The notes under the pieces: generated by a model
What the model saw: only the letters and a program-made list of their open reading frames with translations
Database searches by the model: none
What the model was told of the DNA's origin: nothing
Translations under genes and position numbers: made by a program
NCBI GenBank assembly: GCA_017303715.1
Contig: JAFLBZ010000006.1
Coordinates: forward strand, 89,429 to 153,428
Length of the DNA: 64,000 nt
Source: Rhodothermia bacterium
Lineage (GTDB): Bacteria > Bacteroidota > Rhodothermia > Rhodothermales > UBA2364
Reading direction: 5' to 3'
In this document: positions 35,431 through 43,980 of the stretch, one piece after another
Numbering within the stretch: position 1 is the stretch's first letter
Layout: each line of letters starts with the position of its first letter

Positions 35431-36590
35431 AGCCCGAAGAAGCACAACTTCATCGCCACATTCTTGCATTAGATGGCTTCCGAGGGCTGGCTGTTTTTTT
35501 GGTGATGTTCGACCATTTCACCGATATGGGCGGATTGTTGAAAGGTGGGACGGCGATACAGCGCCTCCTCAATGGCGGATACATCGGTGTAGATATGTTC
35601 TTTATTTTATCTGGTTTTTTGATTACAGGTATTTTATTGGACACCAAAGGTAGCCAGAATTATTTTTCGGCATTTTATGCCCGTCGCACCCTTAGAATTT
35701 TCCCGCTTTATTACTTTGTACTGGCCGTTGCATATGGCTCCGCGCCATTTTTGTCGCCCCAAAACAACTTAAGTCTTACCGGGCCAAACTCGCCGCTTTG
35801 GTATTGGCTGTATGTTTCTAACTTTGGAACGATTGTAAAAGGAGACTGGTTGTTGTCTCCTTACTGGCTCAATTTAGGCCACTTGTGGTCACTTTCCATC
35901 GAAGAACAGTTTTACCTTATATGGCCTTTGGTGGTCTTTATTTTTCCCAAGAAGCACCTCCAAACTGTTTGCTGGGTATTGGTTGCCACAGCGGTTTCGC
36001 TCCGGCTCTATTATTTAAAAACAGAAGGTGATTACTCTTTGATGGCCTATTTATTCACCTTTGCGCGGCTCAACACCTTGGCCATTGGGGCTTGGTTGGC
36101 CATTGCCTTCCGCGATTCCGTGCTATGGGAGCAGGTTCGTGCCCTCCGATGGTGGGTATTTTGGATAAGCGGGGTGCTTTATTTTTCGGTAAGAACTTAC
36201 TGGATAGATGGCCGGCATTACGAAGACGTTTTTGCCATGTTTTTCTTCTCCGCGCTTTTGGTTTTGGCCATACAAGAAAAAGGGGCACAGCCTTGGAAAC
36301 TTTTTTTGCAATCTCGGCCTTTGGTTTTTTTGGGAAAATACAGCTATGCACTTTATATTTATCATCATTTGCTAAAGCCGATTTTCTGGATCAAGTTGTA
36401 CAATGGTATCTTGATCCCAACATTTGGTGAAGGCTGGCTGGGGGTAATTGCCTATATTTGTATTGCCTCATCCGTTACTATTACTCTTGCTCTCCTAAGT
36501 TGGCACTTATTAGAATGGCCCCTTCAGCGGCTTAAGAAGCGGTTTCCTTACCGACCCGCTGCGCCAACTTCCCAAGCCGCGACCACCTAA
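35427..36590 (+). CDS. acyltransferase 3 family membrane protein
   Basis: 387 residues with about ten transmembrane helices. The N-terminal signature HILALDGFRGLAVFLVMFDHF carries the family Arg and His, and FYARRTLRIFPLYYFVL and LGHLWSLSIEEQFYLIWP are the other conserved blocks. These proteins O-acylate lipopolysaccharide, exopolysaccharide or peptidoglycan sugars at the inner membrane. Nearby genes do not identify the polymer. A small membrane protein follows after 14 nt. Confidence 0.92.
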   Translation: MKPEEAQLHRHILALDGFRGLAVFLVMFDHFTDMGGLLKGGTAIQRLLNGGYIGVDMFFILSGFLITGILLDTKGSQNYFSAFYARRTLRIFPLYYFVLAVAYGSAPFLSPQNNLSLTGPNSPLWYWLYVSNFGTIVKGDWLLSPYWLNLGHLWSLSIEEQFYLIWPLVVFIFPKKHLQTVCWVLVATAVSLRLYYLKTEGDYSLMAYLFTFARLNTLAIGAWLAIAFRDSVLWEQVRALRWWVFWISGVLYFSVRTYWIDGRHYEDVFAMFFFSALLVLAIQEKGAQPWKLFLQSRPLVFLGKYSYALYIYHHLLKPIFWIKLYNGILIPTFGEGWLGVIAYICIASSVTITLALLSWHLLEWPLQRLKKRFPYRPAAPTSQAATT

Positions 36591-36604
36591 ACAATACGTG
36601 AAAC

Positions 36605-37024
36605 ATGGCCCGAACGCCACAATCCACTACCACCCGTTATTTGATGTTTAGTCTGGCTCTCGCACTTGCCGCCTATTTTGCATATAAAGGGGAGTGGGAT
36701 AAGGTGAGTCTTTTTGTCTTGACGATACTCCTGTTGCTCTGGGCATATTTGCGACACGGAAGTGTTTGGTTGGCTTTTTGGCACTTCCAACGTGGAAATT
36801 TTGAACGTACCGAGGGTATGCTCAAAACCCTTACGCCCGAAACCTTAGACAGTACAAACCAAAGTTATTATTTTTGGCTAAAAGGGTTGATGGAAGCCCG
36901 TGTTAATGCACTTTCCGCTGCAAAAGCATCCTTCGACCAAGTAGAACCCAAACGCTTGATCAACGAAACCCATCGAAAAAACTTCCTTGCCCATGTGGAA
37001 CAGGTGCATACCCGACTCCAATAA
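36605..37024 (+). CDS. small membrane protein with TPR-like tail
   Basis: 139 residues. Two adjacent transmembrane helices (TRYLMFSLALALAAYFAYKG and VSLFVLTILLLLWAYLRHG) are followed by a cytoplasmic or periplasmic helical tail. GNFERTEGMLKTLTPETLDS and VNALSAAKASFDQVEPKRLI have TPR-like spacing. No family name. It sits between the acyltransferase and the exported glycosidase on the same strand, 13 nt before the latter. Confidence 0.65.
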   Translation: MARTPQSTTTRYLMFSLALALAAYFAYKGEWDKVSLFVLTILLLLWAYLRHGSVWLAFWHFQRGNFERTEGMLKTLTPETLDSTNQSYYFWLKGLMEARVNALSAAKASFDQVEPKRLINETHRKNFLAHVEQVHTRLQ

Positions 37025-37037
37025 AAACAATACCATC

Positions 37038-38834
37038 ATGAAAAAATGCTCGCTACTGCTGCTCTTCTTACCCATTTTGGCGTTTGCTCAAACCTCTCCC
37101 AAGTATGAAATGCGGGGCGCTTGGGTGGCTACGGTGCTTGGATTGGATTGGCCTACTGCCGGCGCATCTCCAGCCAACCAACAAGCCGCACTCCGCACCA
37201 TGTTCGACAACCTAAAGGCCGCCGGAATCAATGCGGTCATTTTTCAGGTGCGCTCGGAGTCCGATGCCATGTATAAATCGGAGTTAGAACCTTGGTCTAT
37301 TTACCTAACCAACCAACAGGGAAAGGCCCCATCACCGGAGTGGGATCCGCTCGAATTTGCGATTGTCGAGGCACACAAACGGGGTATGGAACTCCATGCG
37401 TGGATTAACCCTTATCGGGTTATCCGCGACAATGCCGGAACTTATCCAAAAGCGGCCAACCACATCTCGGTTAAGAAACCCGAATGGATGCTGAAAGTGG
37501 GCAATGTCACCATTATAGACCCCGGTATTCCCGATGCCCGTAACTACATTATTCAGGTGGCAATGGATATTGTGAATCGCTACGACGTGGATGGTCTGCA
37601 CTACGACGACTACTTTTACCCATACGGTGGGATGAGCAACGAAGACCTTAATACGTTCACCACCTATGGTGCAGGCTTCCGCTCGATAGACGAGTGGCGG
37701 CGGTACAATATCAACGAATTTGTTAAAAAATTGGGCGAGCAAATTCGTTTGGCTAAACCTTGGGTCAAGCATGGTGTTAGTCCATTCGGGATTTGGAAAA
37801 GTGGCACACCCGCCGGCATTACGGGGCTTTCTGCCTACAGCACCATTTTTGCCGATGCTGTAACGTGGATGGAATTGAAGTGGATAGACTACTTGTCTCC
37901 ACAGTTGTATTGGGCATTTGGCGGCGGGCAGGATTATGCAAAATTAGCCCCTTGGTGGAAAAGTGTGATGAATGGAACCCATCTGTATCCGGGACTTGCG
38001 GCATATCGTGCCGATTCTGGAACGGCCGGCTCTGGAACGGTGTTTAATGCCAATGAAGTTCCCAAACAGTTGCGCTTTAACCGCACCAATAGCATTCCGG
38101 GTAGCCTGCTATTCCGTGCTAACAACATAGATGGTACACGTACAACGCAAGGCTTGGCGGATTCGCTCCGGCTAAAAATCAACAAGGCTCCGGCGCTAAC
38201 GCCCGTGATGGACTTTAAGCCGAAAGTTGCGCCACCTGCTCCGGGAAATCTGACGTATTTCTGGGACAGCGAGACCATCCAACTTTTCTGGGCGAAACCG
38301 GCCTCGGTAGCCGGACAACAAGACGTGTTCCGATATGCCGTCTATCGGGTGCAATCAGCCGGAGAACCAGACCTGCAAACCGTTCTTGCAGACCCCAGAA
38401 ACCTACTCGCCGTTACCCCTTCGCTCACCTTCCGCGACAAGCCCACCAAATCTGCTACACCATATTGGTACTTTGTAACATCCGTTGGGGCAAACTCGGT
38501 GGAGAGTACGCAGAAAGCCATGATTGCTGCAATTGAGGGGAAAGCCCTTGCCAATGAAAATGAAGTGCCTAAAGTGTTCCGCATAGAAAGTGTTTATCCA
38601 AATCCATTCCAAAATGATGTTAACGTTTCTCTGACCTTAGACCGTCCAAGCCGTGTAAAAATTACCTTGATGAATACCTTAGGCCAGCAAATAGCGGTGA
38701 TTGAGAACGGCGTATTGGATGCCGGAACCCAAGAACTACACTGGGATGCCCAAAAATTGGCCAATGGGGTTTATTTGTTGGTGGTAGAAACCGAAACCCA
38801 CAGAGAAACCCGCAAGTTGATCCGAAACCGATGA
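37038..38834 (+). CDS. GHL10-family glycoside hydrolase with type IX secretion tail
   Basis: 598 residues from ATG 37038; a longer in-frame start at 36987 lies inside the previous gene and lacks a signal at its N-terminus. After the signal (cut near AFAQ) comes a DUF187/GHL10 barrel: EMRGAWVATVLGLDWPT, NAVIFQVRSESDAMY, HAWINPYRV and YDVDGLHYDDYFYP. A fibronectin-like linker domain (about 405-510) and a C-terminal type IX secretion sorting domain follow (VYPNPFQNDVNVSL ... LANGVYLLVVET). It is therefore exported to the cell surface and probably cleaves a bacterial or environmental glycan. Confidence 0.92.
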   Translation: MKKCSLLLLFLPILAFAQTSPKYEMRGAWVATVLGLDWPTAGASPANQQAALRTMFDNLKAAGINAVIFQVRSESDAMYKSELEPWSIYLTNQQGKAPSPEWDPLEFAIVEAHKRGMELHAWINPYRVIRDNAGTYPKAANHISVKKPEWMLKVGNVTIIDPGIPDARNYIIQVAMDIVNRYDVDGLHYDDYFYPYGGMSNEDLNTFTTYGAGFRSIDEWRRYNINEFVKKLGEQIRLAKPWVKHGVSPFGIWKSGTPAGITGLSAYSTIFADAVTWMELKWIDYLSPQLYWAFGGGQDYAKLAPWWKSVMNGTHLYPGLAAYRADSGTAGSGTVFNANEVPKQLRFNRTNSIPGSLLFRANNIDGTRTTQGLADSLRLKINKAPALTPVMDFKPKVAPPAPGNLTYFWDSETIQLFWAKPASVAGQQDVFRYAVYRVQSAGEPDLQTVLADPRNLLAVTPSLTFRDKPTKSATPYWYFVTSVGANSVESTQKAMIAAIEGKALANENEVPKVFRIESVYPNPFQNDVNVSLTLDRPSRVKITLMNTLGQQIAVIENGVLDAGTQELHWDAQKLANGVYLLVVETETHRETRKLIRNR

Positions 38835-38870
38835 CATGCTAAATGGGGTAACGTGAATTTCGGGTCTTAA

Positions 38871-38893
38871 GACATCACCCCGATGGGACTAAA
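38871..38893 (+). repeat. palindromic dispersed motif, copy A
   Basis: GACATCACCCCGATGGGACT followed by AAA. The CCC-x-GGG core is an imperfect palindrome. It belongs to a family with copies at 39113, 39513, 42491, 63329 and, inverted, 63535. Confidence 0.55.
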
Positions 38894-38934
38894 GCCTGAT
38901 TAGTCAGGACTAAATCCGAAAGTACTTGCCGTCG

Positions 38935-39083
38935 CAGAAAACCCTAGGCTAAAGCATGGGGTTAAATTTAGAACGGAAAGCATGTAGCAACACCACTCGT
39001 CTGATTAGAGACGTAAAGCAGGAAAAATCAAAACTAAATACCACATTATCTCCGTCCTTCAGGGTGGAGACATGAGTACCAAA
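38935..39083 (+). repeat. dispersed repeat, copy 2
   Basis: Counterpart of 6607-6725, with an extra block of about 30 bases (around CTCCGTCCTTCAGGGTGGAG, itself a hairpin) before the shared ATGAGTACC end. Confidence 0.6.
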
Positions 39084-39112
39084 TAACAAAAGACTTAATA
39101 TTGAACGATAGG

Positions 39113-39137
39113 AAGATGTCGTCCCTATGGGGCTGGG
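39113..39137 (+). repeat. palindromic dispersed motif, copy B
   Basis: AAGATGTCGTCCCTATGGGG then CTGGG. Very close to copy C at 39513; both are preceded by TAGG and followed by a T-G-rich stretch. Confidence 0.55.
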
Positions 39138-39258
39138 TTGTACGATAAAAAGTGAAATAAAACCTTGTAAAATCAGAACTTACGTAATTCCGTAGTTTCC
39201 AACATGATGCTCGAATGGCAGGGCGGCCCTTAGAAAAATCCGACGGAGCAAGGATAAC

Positions 39259-39281
39259 TTCGACTTGTCTCAGCCACCGGG
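39259..39281 (+). repeat. CTTCGAC-type repeat
   Basis: CTTCGACTTGTCTCAGCCAC then CGG. It resembles 1224-1245 (CTTCGACAATGCGTAACCAG) and 42409-42430 (CTTCGACAGTGCTCAACCAG), all intergenic. A short dispersed family of this form is common in Bacteroidota genomes. Confidence 0.5.
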
Positions 39282-39512
39282 CTTCGATGAATGAGGGCGA
39301 ATTGCCTTGCAGAGCTGGGCGTATGGAGATGCAATATCGTGCGTCTTTACGATTCGTTCCATTGGGCATCCGCAGCGTAAGCGATGAGATTTTTCTTCAG
39401 TCCGGGACGGGCTTAGCTACGGCTACGCTCAGTTACCTTGCTTCTTTTGGCCGTACAAAAGAAGGCCGTCGGCAGGCGTTCAGCTATGCTCCGCCAGCCA
39501 TTACCCGTCGTA

Positions 39513-39537
39513 GGAAGATGCCACCCCACGGGGCTGG
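39513..39537 (+). repeat. palindromic dispersed motif, copy C
   Basis: GAAGATGCCACCCCACGGGG then CTGGG. Same family as copies A and B. Confidence 0.55.
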
Positions 39538-39584
39538 GTCGTGTTTGGAAATGGTTTTATATGAAGATGTCAAAATTGTACGGA

Positions 39585-40520
39585 TCAATGTAAAACGGGC
39601 AACACCTCCAGAATCTGCTCGCGGTATGCCTCGTACTGAGGCGGTAACTTCAGCGTTTCCCCCAAAGAAGACAAGGGTTCATCCACGGTAAATCCGGGTG
39701 TATCCGTTGCAATTTCAAATAGTACACCGCCGGGTTCACGGAAATACAACGAGTGGAAGTAATTCCGGTCTATCGGGTCGGTTATTTGAAAGCCCGCTGA
39801 TCGTAGTTTCTCCAATAAAGCCAATTCGGCTACATCATTTGGAACACGAAAGGCCACATGATGAATGGTTCCTGCCGCATTAATTCCCCGTTGTCCATCA
39901 GGCGCTTCAATCAAGTCTATGAACCTTGCCGTTGTTGCAGATGGGTTTACAAACCGATGCCGCTTACCCCTAAAACCCATTGACTCATAACCCAAAAAGT
40001 CCGTAAGTACACGGGCCGTTGGGCCAATGTTTTGCAACGAAAGGGCGGTATGATGAAACCCCTTCAGTGCCACTTCTTGAGAAAAGTCTTTGGTGGTATG
40101 TGCTTGTCGCGGATCTGGATTTGCAGAAACGGTTAGTTCAACCAATAGTCCGTCGGGGTCATAAAGCCCCAAAACCGACTCACCAAAGCGCTCTTCGAGT
40201 GGCAAAAACCGAACGCCAAACGCATGGAGCCGCTCCGTCCAAAACCCAAAAGCGCCTTCAGGAACCGAATATCCTACGCTGATGGCTTGACCAATACCGG
40301 GCTTACCTTGCCGGATATTGACCCATGGGAAAAAAGTGAGGATGCTTCCCGGATCGGCATTGTAATTCCCAAAATAAAAATGGTACGTTCCCGGATCGTC
40401 AAAGTTGACAGTCTTTTTTACAAACCTCAAACCGAGTATTTGAGTGTAAAAGTCGTAGTTCTGTTGGGCGTTTCCAGCAATGGCCGTGATGTGGTGTAGC
40501 CCATTTACAAGGTTGTCCAT
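39585..40520 (-). CDS. ring-cleaving dioxygenase (VOC fold, MhqO/LinE-like)
   Basis: 311 residues, two vicinal-oxygen-chelate modules. The start GLHHITAIAGNAQQNYDFYT and LGLRFVKKTVNFDDPGTYHFYFG are characteristic of MhqO/MhqA-type hydroquinone dioxygenases. The second module begins LKGFHHTALSLQNIGPTARV. GGVLFEIATDTPGF carries the metal-binding Glu, and the metal-binding His are in HHITAI and IHHVAFR. It opens aromatic rings of quinol-type compounds, usually as a quinone-stress defence. No regulator is adjacent. Confidence 0.9.
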   Translation of the reverse strand: MDNLVNGLHHITAIAGNAQQNYDFYTQILGLRFVKKTVNFDDPGTYHFYFGNYNADPGSILTFFPWVNIRQGKPGIGQAISVGYSVPEGAFGFWTERLHAFGVRFLPLEERFGESVLGLYDPDGLLVELTVSANPDPRQAHTTKDFSQEVALKGFHHTALSLQNIGPTARVLTDFLGYESMGFRGKRHRFVNPSATTARFIDLIEAPDGQRGINAAGTIHHVAFRVPNDVAELALLEKLRSAGFQITDPIDRNYFHSLYFREPGGVLFEIATDTPGFTVDEPLSSLGETLKLPPQYEAYREQILEVLPVLH

Positions 40521-40733
40521 GATCGTTGTCGTTAATTTTGTGTGTTATAACACGCAATTATTAAAAAGTTCCATTCGTGCCTTGATGTTGGTGACGGATT
40601 TGGGTTGGAAGCACAAAAAGAGGCGAGATTTCTAAGGATTTTGCGAAGAAACAGGCTTGTTCCCCGCAATGATTCCCGAAGATGTGTATTTTAGCATTTC
40701 ACAAAAAACAACCCATAACCAACCCAACAGCAC

Positions 40734-42263
40734 ATGTCGCGTGAATTAACGGATCAGGAAATACAACGCCACCAAAGCCGAGCATGGCTTCTTGAAAACG
40801 GCCTCCAGCCTTATGGCTATGCGTGGGACGTGACTCACCATGCCGCCGAAATTCCTTCCCTTTTTGATGCTGCCTATCCCGAAGGCTCGGAAGAAGACCC
40901 CGCCGAAACCCAAAAGGTGAACGTTTGTGTGGCAGGCCGCATGATGACCCAGCGCATCATGGGAAAAGCCGCCTTCTTTAACCTCCACGACGAGTCGGGT
41001 AAAATTCAGGTCTATGTCCGTCGAGACGATTTGCCGGAGGGCTATTATAATGATGTCTTCAAAAAGCGGTATGATTTAGGCGATATTGTGGGCGTTTCCG
41101 GCTTTGTTTTCCGCACCAAAACGGGAGAGTTGTCTATCCATGCGGAACGGCTGGAACTGCTCACGAAAACCTTGCGCCCCTTGCCCATCGTCAAGGAAAC
41201 AGAGGATAAGTCGTATGGCGGTTTGGAGGACAAGGAGTTGCGGTATCGCCAGCGTTATGCCGATTTGGCCATCCATCCTGAAGTACGGGAGGTTTTCAGA
41301 AAGCGTAGCCAACTCATCAGTGCCATGAGGCGGTTCTTGGACGATAATGGCTGTTTGGAAGTAGAAACGCCAGCCCTACAACCTATTTATGGCGGAGCGG
41401 CGGCACGTCCGTTTACCACACATCACAATGCATTAGATATGGAATTATTCATGCGGATATCGGATGAACTGTACCTAAAACGACTGATTGTGGGCGGGTA
41501 TGATCGGGTGTATGAAATTGCCAAGAACTTCCGTAACGAAGGGCTAAGCCGCTTCCATAATCCAGAGTTTACGATGATGGAGGTCTATGTGGCGTATCAA
41601 GATTATCAATGGATGATGGATTTTGTGGAGCGGATGATCCGTTATATTGCGACCGAATTGCACGGAAAACCGGAAGTACAGGTGGGCGATAACCTTATTT
41701 CGTTTGAACAACCCTTTAAGCGCATAACGATGTTCGAGGCCATTGCCGAAAAAACAGGACACAATTTGTATGGTAAAACACGCGACGAAATTGCAGACGT
41801 GGCCAAAAAACTGCATATAGAAATAGATGCCAGTATGGGCAGTGGTAAATTGATAGACGAGATTTTCGGGGCTTATGTGGAGCATACCCTGATCCAACCT
41901 ACCTTTATAACCGACTATCCGGTGGAACTAAGCCCGCTTGCGAAACGCCACAGAGACGACCCCAATTTGGTTGAACGCTTCGAGTTGATTTGTAATGGCA
42001 AAGAAATTTGTAATGCTTTCTCGGAATTAAACGACCCCATAGACCAGCGCGAACGATTTGAGTCCCAAACCAAACTCAAGTCGGGTGGAGACGACGAAGC
42101 CATGATGATGGATGAAGACTATCTTCGCGCCCTTGAATATGGAATGCCGCCAACCGCAGGCTTGGGCGTGGGAATTGACCGGCTGGCCATGATCTTGACC
42201 AATCAGGAGTCTATTCGTGATGTCATTCTTTTTCCATTGCTACGTCCCGAAATAGCGCACTAA
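40734..42263 (+). CDS. lysS: lysyl-tRNA synthetase, class II
   Basis: 509 residues. The N-terminal OB-fold anticodon-binding domain (VCVAGRMMTQRIMGKAAFFN) precedes the class II catalytic core. That core has motif 1 (VREVFRKRSQLISAMRRFL), motif 2 (VYEIAKNFRNEGLSRFHNPE) and motif 3 (GLGVGIDRLAMIL). It charges tRNA-Lys. Length and order are standard. An intrinsic terminator follows 25 nt downstream, so it is probably transcribed alone. Confidence 0.98.
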   Translation: MSRELTDQEIQRHQSRAWLLENGLQPYGYAWDVTHHAAEIPSLFDAAYPEGSEEDPAETQKVNVCVAGRMMTQRIMGKAAFFNLHDESGKIQVYVRRDDLPEGYYNDVFKKRYDLGDIVGVSGFVFRTKTGELSIHAERLELLTKTLRPLPIVKETEDKSYGGLEDKELRYRQRYADLAIHPEVREVFRKRSQLISAMRRFLDDNGCLEVETPALQPIYGGAAARPFTTHHNALDMELFMRISDELYLKRLIVGGYDRVYEIAKNFRNEGLSRFHNPEFTMMEVYVAYQDYQWMMDFVERMIRYIATELHGKPEVQVGDNLISFEQPFKRITMFEAIAEKTGHNLYGKTRDEIADVAKKLHIEIDASMGSGKLIDEIFGAYVEHTLIQPTFITDYPVELSPLAKRHRDDPNLVERFELICNGKEICNAFSELNDPIDQRERFESQTKLKSGGDDEAMMMDEDYLRALEYGMPPTAGLGVGIDRLAMILTNQESIRDVILFPLLRPEIAH

Positions 42264-42288
42264 GGGATTTGGGCTATTTTCAGAAACG

Positions 42289-42315
42289 GGAGGCTGCTTT
42301 GGTGGCCTCCTTTTT
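42289..42315 (+). terminator. intrinsic terminator of lysS
   Basis: Stem GGAGGC / GCCTCC around a 10-nt loop followed by TTTTT, 25 nt after the lysS stop codon. Confidence 0.8.
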
Positions 42316-42483
42316 CACATGAAGTATGGCTTTAAGGTGTTGTTATTAAATGAGTTGGATCTTTAATTGTTTATTAGTGGGTAATAGATAGGTTTTAAGC
42401 AAGATGGCTTCGACAGTGCTCAACCAGCAACATTTTATATACCGCCACGATGGGCTTTGCCGTGCATTAATGAACGATTTTCT

Positions 42484-42523
42484 ATTTAGACTTCGCCCCG
42501 ACGGAGCTAAATGAAGTCTAAAT
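42484..42523. repeat. palindrome carrying the dispersed GC motif, copy D
   Basis: Perfect 11-bp arms ATTTAGACTTC (42484-42494) and GAAGTCTAAAT (42513-42523). The 18-nt loop carries the family core GCCCCGACGGAGCTAAAT. A second long palindrome of the same design is at 63291-63357. Confidence 0.65.
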
Positions 42524-42618
42524 AATCTTAGTATTAGTGGAAAATTTATAGTCTATCATTAACCCATAACTGACATGACAAACTTTGAGGTACTTATTGT
42601 GGTTTAGGTCTTTTAAGA

Positions 42619-42975
42619 CTATACTTTATTTAATGCTGTTTCCGATATTTCTAATTGCATGGCTTGGGTAAGACCCTTTTTGAGCAGAATCTCCCATGGC
42701 CCTTTGTCATCCGGCATGTGCCATACCCCCCAAAGGCGTCCGGTTGCCTCGTCATAACGTCCGGTATAAAGTACTTTATGTGCCTCGAAATAGGTTTTCC
42801 GCATCCTTACCCTTATTTGCTCCTCGATTGTTCCCTCGAACGTAAAGATTCCCACCTCGTCTATACCAGAGCCGGAAATACGCCCCGCGCCAATACTCAT
42901 GCGCAGACCCTCCATTTCAATTTGACCGACACCGTCTTGTGCCCACCATCCAATGGCCGAAATACTTTCCGTCAT
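42619..42975 (-). CDS. hypothetical beta-rich protein
   Basis: 118 residues, no signal or membrane helix. The sequence alternates beta strands with Gly turns: GRISGSGIDEVGIFTFEGTI, then a Lys/Tyr/His segment (MRKTYFEAHKVLYTGRYDE) and GRLWGVWHMPDDKGPWEI. This pattern suggests a small beta barrel. I recognise no named family. It stands alone, facing the lysS terminator region. Confidence 0.6.
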   Translation of the reverse strand: MTESISAIGWWAQDGVGQIEMEGLRMSIGAGRISGSGIDEVGIFTFEGTIEEQIRVRMRKTYFEAHKVLYTGRYDEATGRLWGVWHMPDDKGPWEILLKKGLTQAMQLEISETALNKV

Positions 42976-43213
42976 AACAAAAACAAGATGTTACCTAAGA
43001 CCGAACCACAGACCGGAAGCACTAAATTTATAAACGGTTAATATCAATCTTACAATCAATAAACATTTAGAGCCTTCGAATTCGGTTTTGTAGTTAAAAT
43101 AAGGGCGATCATCAAACAAACAACAACTTGAGGTAGCGTATTCGCGAAAAAGTGACGACCTAATTGCTTTTTCTCGGCGTAAACCAAGTACCCGTCAAGA
43201 ACAATCGGCTCCG

Positions 43214-43489
43214 CTATTCAAAAATCATCAGACCTCCGCAAGTGGCAAACGTGAGCAATGTTGCCACCATGCCAGATAGTAAGAAGGCTTTACCAGCGTT
43301 TTGGTATGGTGTAAAAGCCAAAATCAACCCCAATACAAGACAAGCAAACGCATGAATAACCATGTAAAGTGCAAAAGCGATGGTTGCAAAATTTTCGTTG
43401 TTCCGCGTTACGACGCTGCCCATTGCCAGAAGGAGCCAAAGGAGGCCATTGGCCCAGAGAACTTTTTTGGTGGTAGGAGAAGACCTCAT
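43214..43489 (-). CDS. small membrane protein, three helices
   Basis: 91 residues from the Met at 43489; a 46-residue upstream extension is in frame but has no family character. Helices: KVLWANGLLWLLLAMGSVVT, FALYMVIHAFACLVLGLILA and AFLLSGMVATLLTFATCGGL. No family name. Similar small proteins are common orphans in this phylum. Confidence 0.55.
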   Translation of the reverse strand: MRSSPTTKKVLWANGLLWLLLAMGSVVTRNNENFATIAFALYMVIHAFACLVLGLILAFTPYQNAGKAFLLSGMVATLLTFATCGGLMIFE

Positions 43490-43980
43490 ATTAATTACGT
43501 CAATTTGGAAAAGTTGACCGACGGGATGAATGAAGATAAGGCAAGATGGAGTCAGTCCGTTTTTGAAAAGCAGCATAATGCTTGCGAACATTCGTCTTTG
43601 AGTGGTCTGTTTGAGCAAAGTCAATATCTGTTATTGTTTGTGGCTTAAAGCGAATTCTCTTGGTGTAGGTCATGTCTTTGGGTGTGGAAGTGGGGTAAGG
43701 TATTGTGATCTTTGCATTTTTCATACCCACCGGAATGTGGACAAAAAACATATGAGTTGTGGACAAGTTTTTTTGAACAAAGACCCAAAGTTTGCTTTAT
43801 TTCATGTGGCAGCTATGCCCACCTTATATCCGCAAAAAACACGCATCCTCAGGCAAATTGCCCGTGTTCCAAAGTGAATAACCAAAATCATCCCAGCCAA
43901 ATACGGTTATTGGGTATCTGTTTCTGCGCTCAATAACGGTTCTAAATAAACACTACATCCTTTAGCTATACCAAGACGTT
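43490..43980. other. region upstream of the ribonucleotide reductase gene
   Basis: 490 bp without a gene. I looked for a cobalamin riboswitch and for NrdR boxes and saw neither. A possible operator is the 7-bp inverted pair GTTATTG (43906-43912) and CAATAAC (43931-43937) with a partial third copy (AATAACC at 43877), 45-105 bp before the start codon. Confidence 0.35.

Larger units (their letters stand above)
38835..39584. other. repeat-dense intergenic region
   Basis: 750 bp with no credible gene; the open frame 39215-39691 is not family-like and runs into the dioxygenase. It contains three copies of a GC-rich palindromic motif (38871, 39113, 39513), the second copy of the 6607 repeat (38935-39083) and a CTTCGAC-type repeat (39259). 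Such clusters mark recombination-prone or decaying DNA. Confidence 0.6.
42264..42618. other. intergenic gap with terminator and repeats
   Basis: About 350 bp. It holds the lysS terminator (42289-42315), a CTTCGAC-type repeat (42409-42430) and a perfect long palindrome carrying the dispersed GC motif (42484-42523). No gene. Confidence 0.6.

Noticed and set aside
39215..39691. 158-residue open frame in the repeat-rich gap
   Set aside because: Composition is not protein-like, it covers dispersed repeats and overlaps the dioxygenase end on the other strand.
43490..43980. Cobalamin riboswitch ahead of nrdJ
   Set aside because: No B12-box consensus or expected stem series could be found in the leader.
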